Positions 1 through 11,018 of a DNA stretch of 64,000 nucleotides are shown one piece after another. Under the pieces are notes generated by a model. It worked only from the letters and a program-made list of their open reading frames with translations, was not told the DNA's origin and searched no databases. This stretch comes from Ianthella basta. Lineage: Eukaryota; Porifera; Demospongiae; Verongiida; Ianthellidae. Position numbers and translations under genes: made by a program. The stretch's first letter is position 1; each line of letters begins with the position of its first letter. The stretch lies in the NCBI GenBank assembly GCA_964019415.1, contig OZ025869.1, positions 5,146,882 through 5,210,881 on the forward strand, in the 5' to 3' direction.

Positions 1-866
1 GCCAACACTTCTGTGCATTGCCATTGGGGGAACTCTGCTTGACCTTTGTTGCCAAAATGAGTGTTGTAACTGACTGTACCAAGTCCACACTCTAGGTCAT
101 GCATGCTCACGTAGCTAGCATCTGACCAGCAGAACTGCACTTCACACTACACCAGAATCAATGCAATACATACAGTACAAGCTTATATCTAAGAGTGAGC
201 ATCAAGAAAATTCTACAGGATGGCATGCACAGAGTCATGATCAACTACAACAGAACACTAGATATACCAATCTTCTCTTCCTACCATCCCTCTCTACTCG
301 TTCCTCCATCCCAGCTTGTCTCCCTTTCCAGCTCCTTCTTAACCCAATAGGACCCAGTTTATAATTCGCGCGCACGCACCGTATGCCCAACTTAAAATGG
401 CGACTCACGTGAGGTATCATGTTCACCACGTGTCAACAGCTGGTGAAGCTTTGTTCGGGTCAGGAAAGTGAAGGTGATCAATGGATTTGGCCACGCTGTC
501 CCCTGCGAAGATTGAGGGTTGCTTTTGTTTTTTTTTGCGACTGGAGACTTCTTACAGGTCCGCTAGATCGATAAAGACGGCAGGTAAGCGATTGCACAGA
601 GCCTAGCTGCTAAAACCTCTAGAATGCTGCCAGTTTCGACGATAGCGAAGTGTATTGAATTCTTACTTACTTCAGCAACGATTCTGAATGCCTGTTACCA
701 ACGATCGCCTTCATAAAAAATGTTTACAACTGTGTATGCAATCATCATTGACTGTGCTGTTAACACGCAGTCATAATTGTCTTTACATAGTTTGTTGCAA
801 TTGGCAAGTATGTGTTGTTGGGTATAGTGCATACATAACCATCTACTTGCATTGTACATATGCAAG
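1..866. other. Unannotated leader region; possible promoter or 5' exon
   Basis: No convincing protein is seen. Around 361-600 the sequence is richer in CpG than its surroundings and holds two CACGTG E-box cores (407-412 and 426-431). A short reading frame opens at an ATG near 398, and a GT donor-like GGCAG|GTAAGC lies near 582. This could be a promoter with a 5' untranslated exon of a plus-strand gene, but no downstream coding exon was recognised, so this is only a suggestion. Confidence 0.2.
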
Positions 867-2265
867 TTAGTGGTGATCTTCCAAATGTCGACTATGGTAC
901 TCGAGGAAGCAGTCAGTGTCTTCATGACCAGTATGACAGAAAGGTAATTGGCACTCCTTGCAGTACCATGGAGTGTCATGTCTCTCCTTCTTGTACTTTA
1001 AACAGTAGTGACAACGACGGCAATGTCCATTCAAAGGGAAGTGTGACTGGCAGAACCTTTTAGGAGCTGGTGAAATGGAAGGTCGACCCATCTTTTTCCT
1101 GCTATTGTAGGTATTGATCAATTGATCAGCAAGGGCCACTCTGAAGTCCTTCAGTGGTACCTTCTTACTGCCAGGTACAGATGGTAGTAATTGGTACAGG
1201 ATGTATGCGTTGGTGACAGACAGATCGAACATGAACAAAAGATGTACTTATAATACTTCCTGCACTTCAGTCGGACATGATAGTAGCTGCGAAGCTGGTC
1301 GTTATGGTCGACTCCACCCATGTAGTGTTTGTACTGAGTAAGAGAACTTGGGCAGTTGTATGTCGCAAAGGTGCCATCTCTCTTCTTTCCCTTCACAGTT
1401 TGAGTGGTGGTGGGGTCTGAGTTTGTAGCGAGGAGCACGACAGGTCGAGAATCCTGCCACACAGTAACAGTAAGATCGCCATTCTGTACAGTTACGTTTT
1501 CTCCCCTTTCCTCGAGCCCTTGCTTTGCAGGTGCCTTCAGCACCTTTGGGAAACCCTTTGTGTTGGTCCTGAGGGTTGCACAAGTGTACAGGCCATCCCA
1601 GTGAAGATCCTGAGCAAGGTTGATGCTTGCGAAGAAGTTGTCATAGTATACATGCCGGTAAGTGTGCTTGTGGTCCTTAGTTAGACTCTTGACTACATTG
1701 CTGCCCACGTTTTTCTCAACAGTATTGCCTTTCTTACCAGTATATACCTCAAAAGCAGACACAAAAACATTCTCAGCATCATCTCTCATCCATACTTTAA
1801 TCCCTCTTTTGATGGGTTTTAGTGGCAGATACTGTTTGAGGCTAGACCTGCCCTTAAAAGGGATCATTGCCTCACCTACACCTATCTCTTTAGCAGGGTT
1901 GTACACTGCCACAAGCCGTTCTGAAAGCATTGTGAGAATTGGCCTAATTTTCCCAAGCTTATTGTATCCGGGAGTCCCAGGTTGTAAAAGGGTAGCGTTG
2001 TCAACAAAGTGGAGGTAACGACGTAGCTCACATAATCGATTTCGTGTGATCCTGCTTGCCACTGGCATGTAATGGTATGCAGCACTCTTTTGCCAGTAGT
2101 CCCTTATGGAGGGTGGCTGTGCAATTTCCATCAGTATCATCATTCCCATGTAGGCAAGAAGCTTGTCAACGGTAATCTGCTGCCATGTTGAAAACCTTTC
2201 TCCCATGCATTCAGATGCACATTTGTTGCTCTGCGCAACAATGTGGTCGAGGATCGATGATGTAA
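867..2265 (-). pseudogene. piggyBac transposase, frameshifted
   Basis: The minus-strand reading encodes a piggyBac-type (DDE_Tnp_1_7) transposase. Translation is open from about 2265 although the first ATG is at 2206. It runs through the family pattern WQQITVDKLLAYMGMMILM, RDYW, YYDNFF and GGVDHNDQL, which carry the expected acidic residues of the catalytic core. A second frame, starting near 1238, carries the C-terminal cysteine-rich zinc domain (HCRRC ... WYCKEC ... FCHTGH), typical for binding the transposon end. The two frames overlap near 1230-1240, so a single small indel separates the core from the zinc domain. The N-terminal acidic part is missing or not recognised. In intact form the protein performs seamless cut-and-paste transposition at TTAA. 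No flanking TTAA and TIR pair was identified. Confidence 0.85.
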
Positions 2266-2284
2266 AAATTATGCAATGTAACGT

Positions 2285-2530
2285 CTAAAGCCATGACTGC
2301 AAAACAGTAATAGTTACATTCAACTTTTGCCTATTGTAACCTGAGTAGGTAGTACACACAGCACTGAGCATTGCAAAGTCCTTTCCACTAGTTACAGCAG
2401 ACAATTTCTGAACAATTTGTCCAAAGGAATAAATGTCAGATGCAGTGGTTTGCTTCACCTTGCCGTCAATGAGATCAGGTGCTAAATGTGAGTAGCATTT
2501 CTTATATAGCTCCATCTGCCTAGGCGTCAA
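2285..2530 (-). pseudogene. Protein kinase C-lobe fragment
   Basis: The 81-residue minus-strand frame contains HLAPDLIDGKVKQ followed by TASDIYSFGQIVQKL. This matches the activation-segment end (APE motif, here APD) and the alpha-F helix (DxYSFG) of tyrosine-kinase-like kinases. The N-lobe, HRD and DFG motifs are absent upstream in any frame I could follow, and the frame ends soon after the alpha-F region. It is most simply a kinase exon or a captured kinase fragment abutting the piggyBac remnant. APE to APD is conservative but unusual. Confidence 0.5.
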
Positions 2531-2794
2531 GTGATAAATCTTCCCCTCTTCCTCTGGGCAAGCCTTGTTGAAATCTACAATTATTGGCCAGAGTTTCTGG
2601 TCACCTCATGACAGCTCTGGTAGATACTGAAAATCTTTGTCTTTTTTCTTTGGTAGTCACTACTGTCCTAGGACAGGCACTGAACTTCAGGTTTTGCTCC
2701 TTAACCATTTTCTGTAAACACCTTTGAGCTTTTCTTCTTCTGTAATTGCGCTTTCTAGTAGCTGCAGCGCCTTTCCCTGCACATGCAGTAAAAC

Positions 2795-2908
2795 AGTAAT
2801 GGTTTCAGGCCACCAGTGGTGGTTTCTCAGGGACAGGCAGTGGTTTCAAACCACCACTTTAACATCTTATGTCCCTGAGAAACCGCCAATGGCCTGAAAC
2901 CACCACTA
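2795..2908. mobile_element. Hairpin MITE
   Basis: The left arm at 2795-2835 and the right arm at 2870-2908 are near-perfect reverse complements (left begins AGTAATGGTTTCAGGCCACC; right ends GGCCTGAAACCACCACTA). A smaller palindrome, GTGGTTTCAAACCAC, sits in the loop. There is no coding capacity. The structure fits a short foldback or MITE element. Confidence 0.7.
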
Positions 2909-2934
2909 TTTTTACAATATGCATGCTGCAGACA

Positions 2935-3355
2935 TTATCAGACATATATATACACACATACACATATTAACAATCTATACACACTAATGCTGAGCACATT
3001 CAACGTCACAATGTAACACCAAACCCCTGCAGCAAGGAACATGCCTCCTATAGCTGGCAGCTGTATACGTACAATCTAACACACACACACACATGCATAT
3101 TGACAGAATGTATACACACTAATGCTGAGCACATTCAACGCCACAATGTAGCACCAAACCCCTACAGCAAATAGTATCCTAGGAAGTCCTATGTGCATGC
3201 TATGGAGGCAGTTAACCCAGCCACACTTGTGCAGTGAGTGGGTAAACACAGCCTCTCACACAGGATGATACATGACCTGCTGAGCACATTCAGCACCACA
3301 AAATAGCACCAAACCCCTGCAGCTAGGAACATGCCTCCTATAGCTGGCAGCTGTG
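2935..3355. repeat. Three imperfect copies of a ~75-bp unit
   Basis: The block starting GCTGAGCACATTCAACG and running through ACACCAAACCCCTGCAGC to GGCAGCTGT occurs at about 2990-3065 and 3277-3353. A shortened copy lies at 3124-3175. Between copies lie CA-rich simple sequence and a repeated CTATACACACTAATG lead-in. The arrangement suggests a local tandem duplication of about 130-150 bp that has decayed. No coding function is seen. Confidence 0.65.
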
Positions 3356-3584
3356 TCGGTGCTGGGGCTTAGGGTTGGTTTGTCTACTAAACATGTATCC
3401 ATCAGGTGGCTCGTCTGAGCTGGTATGGCATCCGCTAAGAATTGCTTCGCCCCACAGTTTGTACTGTGGGCCAGAATAAGAAGGCCATGCTTTGTTTTAA
3501 GATCTTCAAATAATGCCTGCACTCTCTCACGCCTTTCGTCTGATGCCATGAATGTGGTATCTTTCTGGGGGCGGAATGAATGGA

Positions 3585-4114
3585 TTAGGAAGACCCTTGA
3601 GCTTGTTGGGAGACAGAGGTGAAGAGCAGATCATAGAGTAGGCCTTGTGCTGGGCCTGGTTGCTGGCAGTAGGTCCATATTGGTACCTGTAGTGCAGAAG
3701 CTATAGCCACAATCTCTGCTGTTCCTCCCCAAAACCCTTCTTTGGCTTTGGAAAGGTGCCAATCTTCCATCCAAGGGTTTGGGAAGAACGGTGTTAATTA
3801 AGGCACTCTTAATTGACATGGGAGAACTCAAGTATGTAGCTTCTAATACTGACATGTCCATCTTCTTGACTGAACAACTCCTTGGCCAGGGCCCTGTATA
3901 GACAGTTTCCGTCTCCCAGAATGCTGTCTATCTTTCGGGCCATGCACTTCAGTGTTGCAGTTAACACTTGGTGGATAGATGTAGTTGTGGGCATCAAGCC
4001 AATGTGGTATAGGAGCAGTGTGGTGCTTGAATGCAAGTGCAGAAACAGACATCTTGTAGTTACCTGTGAATGGGGATTTTTGGTCTCTACAACACTTTTG
4101 TTATCTATAGACAA
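3585..4114 (-). pseudogene. OTU-family cysteine protease fragment (copy A)
   Basis: Minus-strand reading contains KIDSILGDGNCLYRALAKEL, the OTU catalytic D-G-N-C block (nucleophile Cys after the Asp). In a second frame it has WGGTAEIVAIASALQVPI, the usual WGG/ExxAxA region before the His strand. A frameshift near 3840-3860 separates the two. OTU proteases cleave ubiquitin chains; in animal genomes many OTU domains ride on DNA transposons. Homologous N-terminal pieces occur twice more in this window (47723-48063 and 62640-62882), which argues for a mobile element rather than a host deubiquitinase. The 3256-3549 minus ORF directly downstream may be its C-terminal continuation, but I recognise nothing in it. 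Confidence 0.7.
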
Positions 4115-4183
4115 ATCAATACATGCACATAGCTCTATAGAGGTGGCATATTGAATGACTTAGCTCCACTGACATGTGTGATG

Positions 4184-4404
4184 TCTGGGTCTGCACAGTC
4201 CAGGGTAGCTCTGTGAGAACCTTGATTGTGTGTTTGGGTGCAATGAGCATGTTATTGTGTTGCATTCAGTGCATTGTGTGTTCCCATGCATTGGCTTACT
4301 TGGTTGAATGCCAGAGCCACATTTAGGGCCTATACTGATTTGTGTGTCTGCACAGTCCAGGGTAGCTCTGTGGGAACCTTGATTGTGTTTGGGTGCATTG
4401 CGCA
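4184..4404. repeat. Direct repeat pair (~58 bp)
   Basis: The segment starting GTCTGCACAGTCCAGGGTAG and ending near TTTGGGTGCA occurs at 4189-4243 and again at 4349-4402, with a few substitutions. Copies are about 160 bp apart. No function is evident. Confidence 0.6.
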
Positions 4405-4489
4405 GATTTCTGCAATGCATCGCTTAATGCATGTCTTGCATGTAATGTAGTCGATCACACCTGTCAGGCACGTGATCGTTGGGAACGCG

Positions 4490-5200
4490 TCACTGGTTAC
4501 CGAACACACCAAAAGGAAGGCGATTGTAGCGATACAGTCCCAGGTGGGCGTTGATCGTCACCAGCTCCCTGGACTCCTTATCCAGCAGTAGCTGTTGGTA
4601 TGCTTGTGTCAGGTCTAGAGTGCCGAACCGTTGACCACCAGCCAAAGAAGTGAAGATTTCTTCAGGTTTAGGAAGGGGGTGTTGATCCACTTCCAACGCT
4701 GGGTTCAAGGTAACCTTGAAGTCACCACAGATACGGAATGTACCATCCTTCTTAGGGACTGGCACAATGGGGGTTGCCCAACAACCGAACTTCACCTTAG
4801 TGACTGCACTTTCCCCCTCCAGACGCTCTAGCTCTCGCGCCAATGCATCCTTGATCGCGAATGGTCGTGGTCTGAAAAACTTTGGTTGTGCATATTCCTT
4901 CAATGTTAGGTGAACTGCGGGGGTCTGTGCAGTTCTGAGTTCCTAACGAAACTTTTCTTCAAATTGACTGAGAATCTCCTCCAGTTTGACATCTCCCACT
5001 GACTTGAATAATAATATGATATATGATATGATATGATATACTATAGATGGTCGTGCATGCATGCAACCTACTAGAAGTGCCACATGTTGTGAGTAGCAGA
5101 CTAGTAGCTCAGTTGATAGAGTACCGGCACCATATGGCCTCATGATTAGCTTTGCCAGCTCCTCTGTGGAGAGGCTCCTGGCTGTTTCGCATGGTTTCTT
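4490..5200 (-). pseudogene. Ty3/gypsy reverse transcriptase fragment
   Basis: The 137-residue frame at 4490-4903 shows the N-terminal half of a Ty3/gypsy reverse transcriptase: the WATPIVPVPKKDGTFRICGD block, LDLTQAYQQLLL (motif with the first catalytic Asp) and NRLPFGV. The YxDD motif, RNase H and integrase are absent because the element is cut at 4490. The same reading continues upstream (FKSVGDVKLEEILSQFEEKF, about 4943-5008). After a roughly 140-bp foreign stretch (about 5009-5146) more of the polyprotein appears to resume near 5150 (STEELAKLI). It is a dead remnant. Confidence 0.8.
5009..5146. repeat. Short insertion with GATAT microsatellite and tRNA-like D arm
   Basis: Inside the gypsy remnant lies a stretch with a (GATAT)n-type run at about 5015-5042. 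On the plus strand it also has TAGCTCAGTTGATAGAGTAC (5105-5124), a good pol III A box and tRNA D arm. No T arm or B box follows, so this is at most the head of a truncated tRNA-derived SINE. The borders are inferred from where gypsy-like translation stops and resumes. Confidence 0.35.
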
Positions 5201-5209
5201 ACCATACAT

Positions 5210-6118
5210 TGGTTCAGTTAAATCTGGGAGAAATATCTCCAGCAGTTCCTATCAAGCATAGCTTTCCACAAATCTTGCTGATTTTCTCTCGGCATGCCAC
5301 AGTCCTTCAGGATGGTGACTGGATAAGCTTGCTTAGCCCCCATGCCACGCCTGCCCTTTGCTTTGGGCTCCCACATTAGTAGTTGGCATACTGGTTGTGG
5401 GCATAGCTACTCATGCGGGCATAGTGACCAACAGACTTTAGCCTCTTGGCTCTGAGTCTCTCTAATACTGGCTGAATGTTTTGATACACCTGAGCATTAC
5501 CAAATACCTGTATAATTGCATGCAATTATATACAAAGTCGATACAACAGTGAGTTGCACATGTGTTACAGTGTTTGCACATGCATGTATGCATGCACCTT
5601 TCTCCTTTCTTCCCCTTTCAGGGTGCACAAAAAATTCTTACAGTATTTCAATGCTGCTTCCACTTTGTAGCGATCTCAAGCAGCACTTCTTAACACTGAA
5701 CTAACCGCATCCTGCATAGTCAAATGACCAACATAGGATTACATTGCAATTGACTAGGTGTATTTGTGGAATGTACAATACGTCTTATTTCAGAACATGC
5801 ATGTAGAGTGCACATAACTGCACTTATTGTATGAATATAGGTATACATAATTATATAAAAGATGGAGACAGCAGTGCATGAATCATCCTTACTCTGAGCT
5901 CTGCAGGCGTAATCTCACGAACAATACTCTTTGCGAAAAGTTCTGCAATTTTGCATTCAAGCTGCTTCTGTACAAGATGCATGTTGAATAAGTAAAAGTA
6001 TAGCATAGCATTAATAGTTAACAGTTACATACATGTGTGACACTTAGATAGAATTAGCAGTGATAGGTCAACATAACCTTACCTGGAATGGCGAACCCTT
6101 GATTTTGAAAGCAGACTC
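5210..6118. other. No gene recognised; palindrome at 5511-5530
   Basis: This stretch has no ORF I can place in a family. It contains a perfect 20-bp palindrome, TATAATTGCATGCAATTATA, at 5511-5530, and AT-rich sequence around 5820-5860. Parts near 5210-5470 may be decayed gypsy polyprotein. Confidence 0.4.
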
Positions 6119-6281
6119 CTAGTTTGCTTTCACCAGATCCCTCACCTCCTCTATGGCGGCTTGAAGTTGTGTTTGTTTTGACTCAACTCTCCTCAGCCTG
6201 CCCTGCATCTCCTGCAGGCTTGTGATGATCACTGCAGCGGGGCTAGAGGCCAGCGTGCCACAACTTGAGGCTGACCCTGAT
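6119..6281 (-). CDS. Short Ser/Ala-rich coiled-coil ORF
   Basis: From an ATG at 6281, the minus-strand frame encodes a short Ser/Ala-rich leader followed by SLQEMQGRLRRVESKQTQLQ and AAIEEVRDLV, a clear heptad-like coiled coil. It stops at 6119. It could be the first exon of a longer minus-strand protein or of a transposon-encoded protein; no further exon was recognised. It is divergent from the plus-strand gene starting at 6448, with about 170 bp between the two starts, so they may share a promoter. Confidence 0.35.
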
Positions 6282-6447
6282 GCCATAGCGCGAGACTTAT
6301 AGCTGTACTGCAATGGCTGAACGTATAACATATAGGCAAATAGAAAGAAGGAAATTACAGGAAATGATATTTCGCACCATGCACACGCGCAGTGAGTGGG
6401 TTGCTCATCATGTGGTGCATGAACGCGCTTGTTTCAAAACCTGTGAA

Positions 6448-8617
6448 ATGGCTGAGAGTCTTGAAGAGTACCGTTGCTGGGTGTGTAGTCTGTCGTTCGA
6501 TGTGGAGAGAAAGTATCTTTGGCATTTGACTACGATGAAGCATGTGGAGATGTAGGACATACTTAATCGCACTGAAGTGATGGAGTTGGAAATGGCCAAC
6601 AGGCCGATTTCACCAGACATCGTTCCCTCAACACCCAATAGTCCTGATGCAATTGACAAGGAGTCAGTTGGGATGGAACTACTGCGCTCAGATTGGGAAA
6701 GTGATGAAGACACAGTATTGTATGACCCTACTGATGTGGCAAGCTCTCCCTTGTATACACCTGACAGAGATGAAGAGGATGAAGTCGAGGAAGATGGTTA
6801 GTGATTCATCATTGTAGTACTGCACAACTCTGTGATTCTGAGGAAGGCAGTCCTGATAGTTTTAAGCCTTTTCCAACAAAGGAGCATTTGCTGTTGTACC
6901 TGCTTGTGCATGGTACAAAGCCCATTGTAAGTTTCAGTTGCAATTGTATCTGATTGCTGTGTTGATGAAGGCGTTTACTTCAATGTGTGTTTGGGTGAAA
7001 GCAGTTTAAAGCTTGTGTGGTATGCCATGAAAACGATGAAGCCTACCATCCCTTCCTTTTCTTCAATTAAGAAGTTTCAACTGCCTTATCATTTGCAAGT
7101 ACAGAAGGTGTGTGCTTGTCAAGTTAGCTATGCTAATTGCCTGTAAACAGTGGGTTAAGTATAATATAAGTATTATTATAGTGGTCCACTGTAAATACGT
7201 CCAGTGATCTTTGAAACTTTCCACTTTATGTTGGTTGTGTGAGATGAAGCTAAGTACATGCTTCTCGTTTGTGCTTGCAGCACTTCTCCGATAAAGGCCT
7301 ACCATTTTATGCTATTAGTTTGATTGCAGCCCTAAAGCTCCTTTTTGGCACTCCTGGGTTCATTCACAAAATGACTTGCTATCCTGACCAGTCAATAGAG
7401 ATTAAGTAAGTGTGTATTCCCTACGGAATCTATTAATAAGTATGACTTGACTAGAAAATGGAGCAACCATGCAGCTGTTGTCGCCCACAATTTGCACAGG
7501 GAACTGTGGCAAGGCCAACGCTGGATGAATGATTCACTTTACCACTCCGGCTCTACAGAGATACTTAATGAAGAAGTGTATCCTGGCGATAGCATTGCCT
7601 TTCAGGACCGCACACTTGGGCAAGTGACTGGACGCGTGAAGAAGTTTTTTACTAGGGTTAGTCAGCATGAAAACTGCATGCCCTTAGAAAGTGTGATGAT
7701 CACTGACTCCATTAACTGGTGTGAATTGCCTGCTACAGGGGACACACCAATTAGCAGTGTGAACCCATACCAATCCATTCTGGTTTGAGCATCATACCAT
7801 GCATAGGAAGAGTGATCATCACTAGTTTCAGCATGCATGTGTAATTTTATTACACGAGAATGTATAAAAGATGCACATTTTAGCTTCCATTCATGTAGAA
7901 TGGGGACCTGTTTGCTAGTGTATTGGTCTTCTTGAGTCCAGATCAGCTGTGATGTACTGGTGAAGATATCAGCAACGCCCCAACATGTTTAGTGGAGCAC
8001 TGCTTTGCCTGGTGTATACAAGATATTCCACTGGTCCATGTTACAGCAGCTTACTTGCCTAGCAAGGTCTTTTGCCTGTTGGACCTCGCAGTCTGTGAGG
8101 AGCAGATCTACTAACTGAACATCAGTACTTGACTTTATACATATTTACACTACAGCATCTGCTTTATATTATAGTAAAATGTTACAACATCTTATATTGT
8201 AGGAAGTGCGCATGTGTGCCTGGTTGGAATTATTATTTCACCATCAGCAAGGTCTTTGTGAAGGACAGCAACAGGTGGCGTGCACAGCTACAGAAGTAGG
8301 CTATTGCTGCATTTCTACCATACAGGCTCACAATTGCAAAGTACCTGCACGATCCAATTCTTTGTGTGCTTCCTATATAGGAAGAGCGGGTGCAGTTTAT
8401 GTGCCCTAGCCCCACGAAAGATGCTGCACAAGGATGGCCTGTGCAAATGTGCCCAATAATCTTGTACTCGGATGATACCAGTGGCAATCGTTCAAAGAAG
8501 TGGAACTGTTTCAATGTCTGGTGTGTACAGTTGGCAGGTTTATCGAGGAGTGAGAATGCAAAGTTGAAGAATCTAATCGTCATCTAATCGTCATCTGCTA
8601 TTTCAATGTTGTGGAAA
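6448..8617 (+). pseudogene. Fungal-type transposon-like protein, 5' exons (part 1 of 3)
   Basis: First part of a long multi-exon gene. From the ATG at 6448 a C2H2-like finger is encoded (YRCWVCSLSF ... HLTTMKH), then an in-frame TAG at 6553-6555, then an acidic stretch ending at a GT near 6799. Exons follow near 6830-6926, 7012-7108, 7281-7405 and 7450-7788 (RWMNDSLYHSGSTEILNE). A later exon ends at 8617 with CPIILYSDDTSGNRSKKWN and AGLSRSENAKLKNL. That last block strongly resembles the YxDDTSGNxSKKWN and AGLPRE pattern of long unnamed proteins abundant in basidiomycetes, which I tentatively link to Plavaka-type transposons. The in-frame TAG and an 11-bp tandem duplication (8573-8594) that breaks the last exon make it a pseudogene. 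The gene resumes at 11351. Confidence 0.6.
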
Positions 8618-8820
8618 GTAAGTTGTGTTTTGGAAACCATTCCCGTATTCTCTCTAAAAATTCGTCACCCCTAGTGCAGCGAAAATTTTGTCTTATCAGG
8701 CAATTAGAGCTGGAATGGAGAAGACTGTCGAAGTTGACGAATATTTAGAGTTTTTGGACGAAACATTAGAGCGAAGATGAAACATTAGAGAGCTTTTCGG
8801 TATGGGCGTTCCTTGCTGAA

Positions 8821-9204
8821 ATGGCCACTTTCACGTTGACCGTGCAAACAGCAGTGCGAGGCTACCACGTGTACAAGGACATCTGGGCTCCGGCAATCAG
8901 GGATGAATTGGACTGTCGGCAAGAACCTGGTAATGAGGAGGACAGTTATGCTGTAGCGGTTTATAGCGATTCTGAGAGCAGTTCTGTGCTTGGACACCTC
9001 CCACGCGAAATCTCGCGCGTATCCTTCTTGGAGCACGACGGTACTATCACTGGCAAGGTTACCGGCAGGAGGTGATATTGTCATCTGCGAGGTGGGCTGG
9101 AAATGCCGTGTGAGCTAACGTTCACTGGAAAGCGGAAGCACATTCAGAAATTGAGGAGCTACCTTCAGAGTCACCATTTTGTATGCATTGATGGTCTAAT
9201 TTGA
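8821..9204 (+). pseudogene. HIRAN-domain protein, one in-frame TGA
   Basis: From the ATG at 8821 the frame reads AVRGYHVYKDIWAPAIRDEL, then NEEDSYAVAVY and VLGHLPREISRVS, closely following the HIRAN pattern (an OB-like single-stranded-DNA-end binding domain known from HLTF/Rad5). At 9073-9075 there is a TGA, but the same frame continues with GGLEMPCELTFTGKRKHIQK up to a TGA at 9202-9204. The conserved block after the stop means it once was a single protein of about 127 residues; CGA to TGA is the simplest lesion. Stand-alone short HIRAN proteins are common in sponge and cnidarian genomes. Here it lies inside a transposon, convergent with the transposase, as a passenger or accessory protein. 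Confidence 0.8.
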
Positions 9205-9300
9205 AGGAACCTAAACAGGAGTATGAATAGTAAAAACCAAATTTAAAGTCACAATATTATGATAATAAGAATCAAAATGCTGAAGTGTTCATAGCAAGGT

Positions 9301-11018
9301 TTAGTTAAAAGTTTGTGTTACTATCTCTCTCCTCATCACCTTATTCATCATTTCACCTTCTGAATCATCATCATCTTCCTCATCATCTTCATCATTGAAA
9401 ATTGTCTTCCTCACCAGTGTCAGCAAATATGTCCTCATCACTCTCTTCTGAAGACGCTCCATATGGAATGTTGAAATCTGGCAGTTCCTTGGCACATCGT
9501 ATTAAGCCATTTTCAGTTCCATCCAGAGCATTGCTTAGGCCACACACCTTGAAAGACTTTGCCACACTGCTGATTCAGCATGGTGTTTGCACTGACAATC
9601 CAGTCCACGATATTATCTTTGGACACTGATGGCGCATCAGATGCAACGCTTTGGTTAACATGCTGGACCATCAGGTCTTCCCATAAACCTCACACGGTAT
9701 CCTTTATGGGACAGTTGAGTGCAACATCGACAGGCTGCACTTCACTTGTACAGCCACCAGGAATCACCACAACAGTTGCATTTGCCTTAGCAAGTGATCC
9801 CAAAACTTCATCTGCTAGGTGAGCTCGAAATCAATCAAACAGCAGAAGGCAATGTCTTCCCTTTGTATGTGGAATGAGAATCTCTTTCACCCATTTTCGC
9901 ATCATGACATGGTCCATTCATGCCTATGTTTGGTAAGTGACTGCAATGTCAATGGTCCTTTCTTTCATCTTGATGCATCTTTTCATCTTGCCTTTGAAAA
10001 TGACCATGGGCTTCAGCATTTGGCCTGCTGCTGTACAAGACACAACATAGGTCACCCTTGTCTTTCCTCCTTTGGTACCTCGAATGAGTACTTCCCTTGC
10101 ACCCTTCTTGCTTACTGTGCTTGACCTCGGCATGTCGAAGTAGATTGGTGTTTCATCCATATTTATGATAAGATCGTCAGGAAAGTTGTGATGCTGCCTC
10201 AAGGTCTTTACTTCATCCATCAACTTCTCCAGTTTCTTCTCTAAATCTGCAGGAAGCTTCTGCTGGATGGATGTGTGCCTCCGTAGAGACAAGGAGTTGC
10301 AGTGCATGAACTTCTCCAGCCAGCCATCTGAAGCATGAAAGTTGGGATGCTCTGGTGTGATGAGAGCTACAGCCTTGCGTTGTATCATCTTCCTCTGCAC
10401 AGGGAGCTGCAAGTCCCTGGCTTCTAGGATCCACCGCACAAGTGATTGCTCAACATCCGCTTCATATGTTAATGGTCGTCCAGCACCTTTATGGGTGTGC
10501 TTTCCCTTGCACTGCGTATGCTTAAGTTTTTTGGCCTTATCTTTTGGCAAGGCATCCAACCCCTTCCAACCCCGCAGGGTTGTCCTTGGAATGCCAAACT
10601 TCTTCGAAGCTGCAGTCTCACTGTGGGCCTTCACATAGTCCAGTACTTCCAGCTTCTGCCTGAGGCTGTATGTGCAGTAAGTGGCCTTCCTCTTAGCTAC
10701 GGACTCGCCCTGTGCGCTTCCTGCTTCAACTGGCGAGCTAGCACTTGGACCTGGGTCAGCATCGTCAGTTGATCGGGTTGATGCACTGCTTGTAAGCTGG
10801 CTACGTGGTACACTTCTCCCGAAAGGCAGAGTACTACGAGGAGTAGGTGTGAAATACTCTGTGAGGGTCTTCTTGGCTTTGGCGGACCTTCCTCGTTGTC
10901 ACTCAAGACGATAGTCGAAGGGTCGTCTTCCCAGTCTGAGCGTCTCCGCAACAAACTCTACAGAGCTTCCGTCCGAACAAGAAGGATCTGGAGACAATTC
11001 GTGATCACTGAACTCCAT
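9301..11018 (-). pseudogene. pogo/Tigger-type (CENP-B-like) transposase
   Basis: Translation begins at about 11018 (ATG, acidic N-terminus). It passes through a frameshifted linker into a psq-type HTH (YSLRQKLEVLDYVKAH ... KKFGIPRTTLRGWKG) and a CENP-B-type second HTH (near WLEKFMHCNSLSLRR). The DDE_1 core follows: INMDETPIYFDMP holds the first Asp, LLLFD the second, and a later block resembling IPGGCTSEVQPVDVALN the third. The acidic tail (DEDDEEDDDDSEGE) at about 9340-9390 is typical of the family. Longest intact frame is 9924-10634. Lesions include a stop inside the second-Asp block near 9835 and frameshifts near 9930, 10700 and 10950. The protein would bind the TIR region and catalyse cut-and-paste at TA. 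Confidence 0.85.

Noticed and set aside
161-429. Short ORFs at the window start
   Set aside because: Mutually overlapping on both strands with no recognisable motif.
2935-3355. Direct repeats with variable spacing considered as an array of regulatory sites
   Set aside because: Units are about 75 bp and embedded in a larger decayed duplication that includes CA runs; ordinary tandem duplication explains them.
5100-5150. tRNA gene on plus strand
   Set aside because: Only a D-arm/A-box match; no T arm, B box or acceptor pairing.
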